Under the pieces are notes generated by a model. The model did no database searches. It was given only the letters and a program-made list of their open reading frames with translations, and had not been told where the DNA came from. From contig OZ244910.1 of NCBI GenBank assembly GCA_965221735.1, positions 992,001-1,056,000 of the forward strand: a DNA stretch of 64,000 nt, written 5' to 3'. The translations under genes and the position numbers were made by a program. Position 1 is the first letter of the stretch. Every line of letters starts with the position of its first letter. Origin of the DNA: UBA2991 sp965221735. Its GTDB lineage: Bacteria; Chloroflexota; Dehalococcoidia; Tepidiformales; Tepidiformaceae. Shown here piece by piece: positions 60,899 to 64,000 of this stretch.

Positions 60899-63385
60899 CT
60901 ACGACGACGAGTCCTGCCGTTGCTCGTACTGCTCGTGCACGCCCTCGATCGCTTCGTCCAGCTCTTCCCAGACCCGCTCGACCATCGAACGGAGCCGCAT
61001 GTTCTGGTAGGCGCCCCAGACGGTCATCGCCGGTGGCACCAGCACGATCGAGATGATGAGCGCGTAGGCGATGGTGATCGCCGCCGTGATCCCGAACTCC
61101 TGGGATGCGACCGTGGGCGAGAGCACCAGTGCGCCCAGGCCGAGGGCGGTTGTCAGCGCCGAACCAAGCAGCGCCGATCCCGTGGTCGCCAGCGTGCGGA
61201 TGGCCGCCTGCTCGGGATTGCGCAGGTGGGCGAACTCCTCCCGGTAGCGATGGATCACGTGGATCGTGTAGTCCACCCCGATCCCGACCGAGAGCGCCGT
61301 GATGATCGCGGTGATCAGCGTATAGGGAATGCCGATCAGGGCCATCGTGCCCAGCACCCAGATGAGCACGAACACCACCGGGGCCACCGCGATGAACGCC
61401 AGCACTGGCTGCCGCAGCGTTACCCAGAAGAAGATGGCGAGGATGCCGAACGCCATCGCGATCGTCGTGCTGATCGCCTCGGTTTGACGGCTGGTGATCT
61501 CGTCCGTGACCGCGATCGAGACGATGCTCGCGGACGTGGCCGTAACGGTGCCGTCCTCACCGAACCAGAGCCGCTCGATATCCTCCTGGAGCGCCCTCGT
61601 CGTATGCGGATCGCCCGCATACGCGGGGAACTGGACCAGCAGTGAATCGACACCGTCCGGGTCGTCGACCAGCGCATGGGCAACGCTGGGGTCTCTCTCC
61701 TTGAGCTTGTCGAGGAACTCCTGCAACAGGTCCGGGTCGAGCTCCACCCCGGCGGAGGCCTCGTGGAAGAGCGCCGCCAGCTCCGGGTCGTACTTGTCGC
61801 CTGGCTCGCCGCTGTCATCGATCCAGTCACGCACGATCAGCTCGTACGAGACCTGGATGGGCCCCGCCGCCGCCCGCGGCCGGCGCTCCTCGTCATCGAA
61901 GGCTTCCCGCAGGTCGTGGAGGTTGAGATACGTGCGCGTGTCCGTGGCCTCGGCCTTCACGAGGACCGTGGCCATCTCTGTTGAGCCGCCGACGGATGTC
62001 TCGAGGGTTTCGATGTCCTCAAGGACCGTCCCGCCCCTGGGCAGGATGTCGCGGATGTCGAAACCGCTCTCGAGCCTCGTAGCGGCGAATCCGAACCCCA
62101 CCGTGATCGCCAGCACGACGATGAAGTACGGCGCCGGCCTGCGCGCGACCGATGTGCCCAGCACCTCGGCCAGGCGCCCGATGCCGGGCAGCGCGTTCGC
62201 GACCGGCCGGGGCGGGGTCAGCTTCCCTCGCGCTTCTCGCCGGCGGTCGATGATCGTGCGGGTGGCGGGGATCAGCGTCAGCATCACGATCAGGCTCAAC
62301 CCCACGCCCAGGGCCGCGACAATGCCGAAGTCGCCCACGACCGAGATCGGGGAGAACAGGTTCGCCAGGAGGCTCACGACGGTGGTGACGGCGGCCAGCA
62401 CCAGCGGAATCGTGACGTTCTGCAATCCCGTCCTGACTGCCTCCACCACGGGCGTGCCCGCGGTTCGCTGCTCGCGATAGTGCGAGACGGTCTGGATGGC
62501 GTAGTCCACCGTGAGGCTGATCACGATGATCGGGACCATCGCCGTGAGCGAGCTCGGCGGCCCGATGAGCCCCAGCGCGTCCGGTCCCAGCCAGCCCTCG
62601 GCGCCGATCACCCAGATCAGCGAGATCAGCAGTCCCGCCAGCGTGAGCAGCAGGTCCGAGAGCGTGCGCAGGAAGAGGAGGATCAGGGCCAGGATCAGCA
62701 GGAGTGCGAGCCCGATCAGGGGGATCAACCCCGACTCGGTGGCCTCCTTGTACTCATCCTCGATCACCACGGGCGAGAGGCTGCTCACCTGCAGCGGACC
62801 CTCGTCTCCGGCCGCCAGGTCGCTGATTCTCCGCTCAGCGTCCACGATCCGCTCGTCGTCGGTGTCGATCAGGCGGAGGGTGGCGATTGCGACCGGCGTG
62901 CCGTCCGCGTCGGTTCCCGTCAGGGAACCGAACGCTTCCCGGAGCTCGGGGAGGCCGCGAATGGCGTCGATTTCCGCCTGCGTGACCGACTCGAACCCGT
63001 CGACCTGGAGCGCGGCCCGGATCAGGAGTGAGGGCGCGACCACCGAGTCCCCCGGCGCCAGGAGCCCACCCACCTGCTCGTCGCCCACGACTTCTTCGAC
63101 CAGCGCGTCCATCTGCGTAAGACCGGCGGGGGTGAGCGCCTCACCGCGGAAGACGATCGTGGCAACGCTCACGTCGCCGGTATCGGAGAAAAGGTCGTTG
63201 ATCTCGTTGATGGCGTTCGCGACGGCGTTGCCCGGGGGAAGGAACGCCAGCGCCGCGCCCTCGATCACCTCGGCGCGCCGTCCGGCGCCCGCAGCCATCA
63301 CAACGGTAATGATGAGGAGGATGGCGATCGTGATGTACGGGCGTACGGTGACCAGCCAGCTCAGCCTCTCGAGGACACGGCTCAT
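60899..63385 (-). CDS. MMPL/RND superfamily transporter
   Basis: 828 residues, inner membrane. Two-fold repeat: each half has one membrane segment, a large outside loop and five more segments; SLTVDYAIQTVSHYREQR and LSVGIGVDYTIHVIHRYREE are the matching TM4 proton-relay regions with conserved Asp in VDY. Type is HpnN/MmpL-like, whose members carry hopanoids, other lipids or siderophores; the bacterial sterol exporter BstA is also RND. Leaderless-type start: TAGAAT 8 nt before the ATG. Beside the SMT gene, it may export the modified lipid. Confidence 0.92.
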   Translation of the reverse strand: MSRVLERLSWLVTVRPYITIAILLIITVVMAAGAGRRAEVIEGAALAFLPPGNAVANAINEINDLFSDTGDVSVATIVFRGEALTPAGLTQMDALVEEVVGDEQVGGLLAPGDSVVAPSLLIRAALQVDGFESVTQAEIDAIRGLPELREAFGSLTGTDADGTPVAIATLRLIDTDDERIVDAERRISDLAAGDEGPLQVSSLSPVVIEDEYKEATESGLIPLIGLALLLILALILLFLRTLSDLLLTLAGLLISLIWVIGAEGWLGPDALGLIGPPSSLTAMVPIIVISLTVDYAIQTVSHYREQRTAGTPVVEAVRTGLQNVTIPLVLAAVTTVVSLLANLFSPISVVGDFGIVAALGVGLSLIVMLTLIPATRTIIDRRREARGKLTPPRPVANALPGIGRLAEVLGTSVARRPAPYFIVVLAITVGFGFAATRLESGFDIRDILPRGGTVLEDIETLETSVGGSTEMATVLVKAEATDTRTYLNLHDLREAFDDEERRPRAAAGPIQVSYELIVRDWIDDSGEPGDKYDPELAALFHEASAGVELDPDLLQEFLDKLKERDPSVAHALVDDPDGVDSLLVQFPAYAGDPHTTRALQEDIERLWFGEDGTVTATSASIVSIAVTDEITSRQTEAISTTIAMAFGILAIFFWVTLRQPVLAFIAVAPVVFVLIWVLGTMALIGIPYTLITAIITALSVGIGVDYTIHVIHRYREEFAHLRNPEQAAIRTLATTGSALLGSALTTALGLGALVLSPTVASQEFGITAAITIAYALIISIVLVPPAMTVWGAYQNMRLRSMVERVWEELDEAIEGVHEQYEQRQDSSS

Positions 63386-63393
63386 GGTCCGTC

Positions 63394-63399
63394 ATTCTA
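63394..63399 (-). promoter_or_regulatory. -10-like box TAGAAT, near-leaderless RND gene
   Basis: TAGAAT on minus, 8 nt before the ATG at 63385; no Shine-Dalgarno between. Confidence 0.45.
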
Positions 63400-63578
63400 G
63401 CGAAGCGGCTCCCCGCTGAGTGTCGGCTGGCTTGCCACGTTTCGGAGCAGGAGGACGCTCCGGCGCCGGCGCTGTTGTTCCCCCGCCTCGCCGGGAGCTG
63501 CCGCTATACTGCGCGAACTTGTGCCACGAAGCGCTTTCCCCCGGAGGAAGGCGCTCCCAGCCAGCCGAGGTGTGAGCG

Positions 63579-64000
63579 ATGAGCAGCGAACCGTATTTCC
63601 AGGGTCATATCGGGCGTTACACGAGCGAGTCGACGCCGTGGTGGCCCGAGCCCCCGAAGCCGGCTCCGGGCAGCCCCAACGTCGTCTTCGTCATGCTCGA
63701 TGACGTCGGGTTCGGTCACCTCGGGTGCTACGGCTCCTCGATCGACACGCCCAACATGGACCGGCTCGCGGCCAACGGGCTTCGCTACCGCAACTTCCAC
63801 ACCACCACCATCTGCTCACCATCGCGCGCCTGCCTGCTCACGGGGCGGAATCACCACTCCGTCGGCATGCGCACTATCTCCAACTACGACACCGGCTTCC
63901 CCAGCGCGCGCGGCGCCATCTCCCCCAGCGCCGCCACCATCGCGCAGATGCTCCAGCAGACCGGCTACAACACGGCCGCCTTCGGCAAGTGGCACCTCGC
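63579..64000 (+). CDS. sulfatase, N-terminal part (runs off window)
   Basis: First 140 codons of an arylsulfatase-type enzyme, open to the window end. VVFVMLDDVGFGHLG gives the metal-binding tandem Asp (41-42), and CSPSRACLLTGR (79-90) is the sulfatase signature CxPSRxxLLTG whose Cys becomes formylglycine. GAGGTG precedes the ATG. No signal peptide is obvious, so it may be cytoplasmic. TATACT lies at 63504-63509. It hydrolyses a sulfate ester, conceivably of sterol or aromatic type given the neighbours, but this is not shown. Needs a formylglycine-generating enzyme elsewhere. Confidence 0.92.
   Translation, partial: MSSEPYFQGHIGRYTSESTPWWPEPPKPAPGSPNVVFVMLDDVGFGHLGCYGSSIDTPNMDRLAANGLRYRNFHTTTICSPSRACLLTGRNHHSVGMRTISNYDTGFPSARGAISPSAATIAQMLQQTGYNTAAFGKWHL

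Overview
The window reads as a chromosomal segment of a high-GC bacterium. Gene content points to Chloroflexota (Dehalococcoidia/SAR202-like or a relative): several cytochrome P450s, luciferase-like (LLM) flavin oxidoreductases, SDRs, SnoaL-like proteins, paired D-aminoacylase-type amidohydrolases with Tat-lipoprotein peptide-binding proteins, and many GTG starts. This assignment is an inference from gene content; no rRNA lies in the window. Genes are tightly packed, no gene-free stretch exceeds 300 bases, and I saw no CRISPR array, integrase or insertion sequence.

Layout. 1-5184: minus-strand block with two tandem MFS exporters (the first cut by the window edge), two P450s and a nitroreductase. 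5370-13005: amidohydrolase and Tat-lipoprotein peptide-binding protein on plus, converging on a minus operon of LLM oxidoreductase, alpha/beta hydrolase, DppB and DppC. 13179-15469: NhaA antiporter and a zinc-ribbon GNAT, ending at a strong terminator. 15584-25827: long minus-strand catabolic region holding a second binding protein/amidohydrolase/DppB/DppC module, an EthD-like protein, a PPOX protein, two SnoaL-like proteins, two LLM oxidoreductases and a cupin. 25926-29152: secreted duplicated metalloprotease, SDR, tRNA-Gly. 29260-32713: P450, hydrolase, P450 operon.

32729-43942: mixed and housekeeping genes: DUF2461, TfoX-like, a frameshifted flippase, a large unrecognised His-rich protein, a lower-GC winged-helix protein, class I aldolase, methyltransferase, ClpP, SerS, NUDIX, LysS and GreA. 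44145-49744: membrane-anchored GH18-like pseudoenzyme, RsmD, CoaD, coiled-coil protein, bacilliredoxin-like protein, thioesterase, phosphotriesterase-family hydrolase, FmdB zinc ribbon, tRNA-Arg. 49803-51856: tandem SDRs and a third SnoaL-like protein. 52037-55048: lipoprotein M16 peptidase.

The most striking part is 55092-63385: a FAD amine-oxidase-like protein, a Rieske oxygenase, a protein fusing an N-terminal GPP34 (GOLPH3-type) domain to a cytochrome P450, a clear ERG6-type sterol C24-methyltransferase homologue and an MMPL/RND exporter, followed by a sulfatase cut by the window end. Together they suggest oxidative tailoring, C-methylation and export of a sterol-like or other polycyclic lipid. 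The pathway is an inference; the domain identities are read from the sequence.
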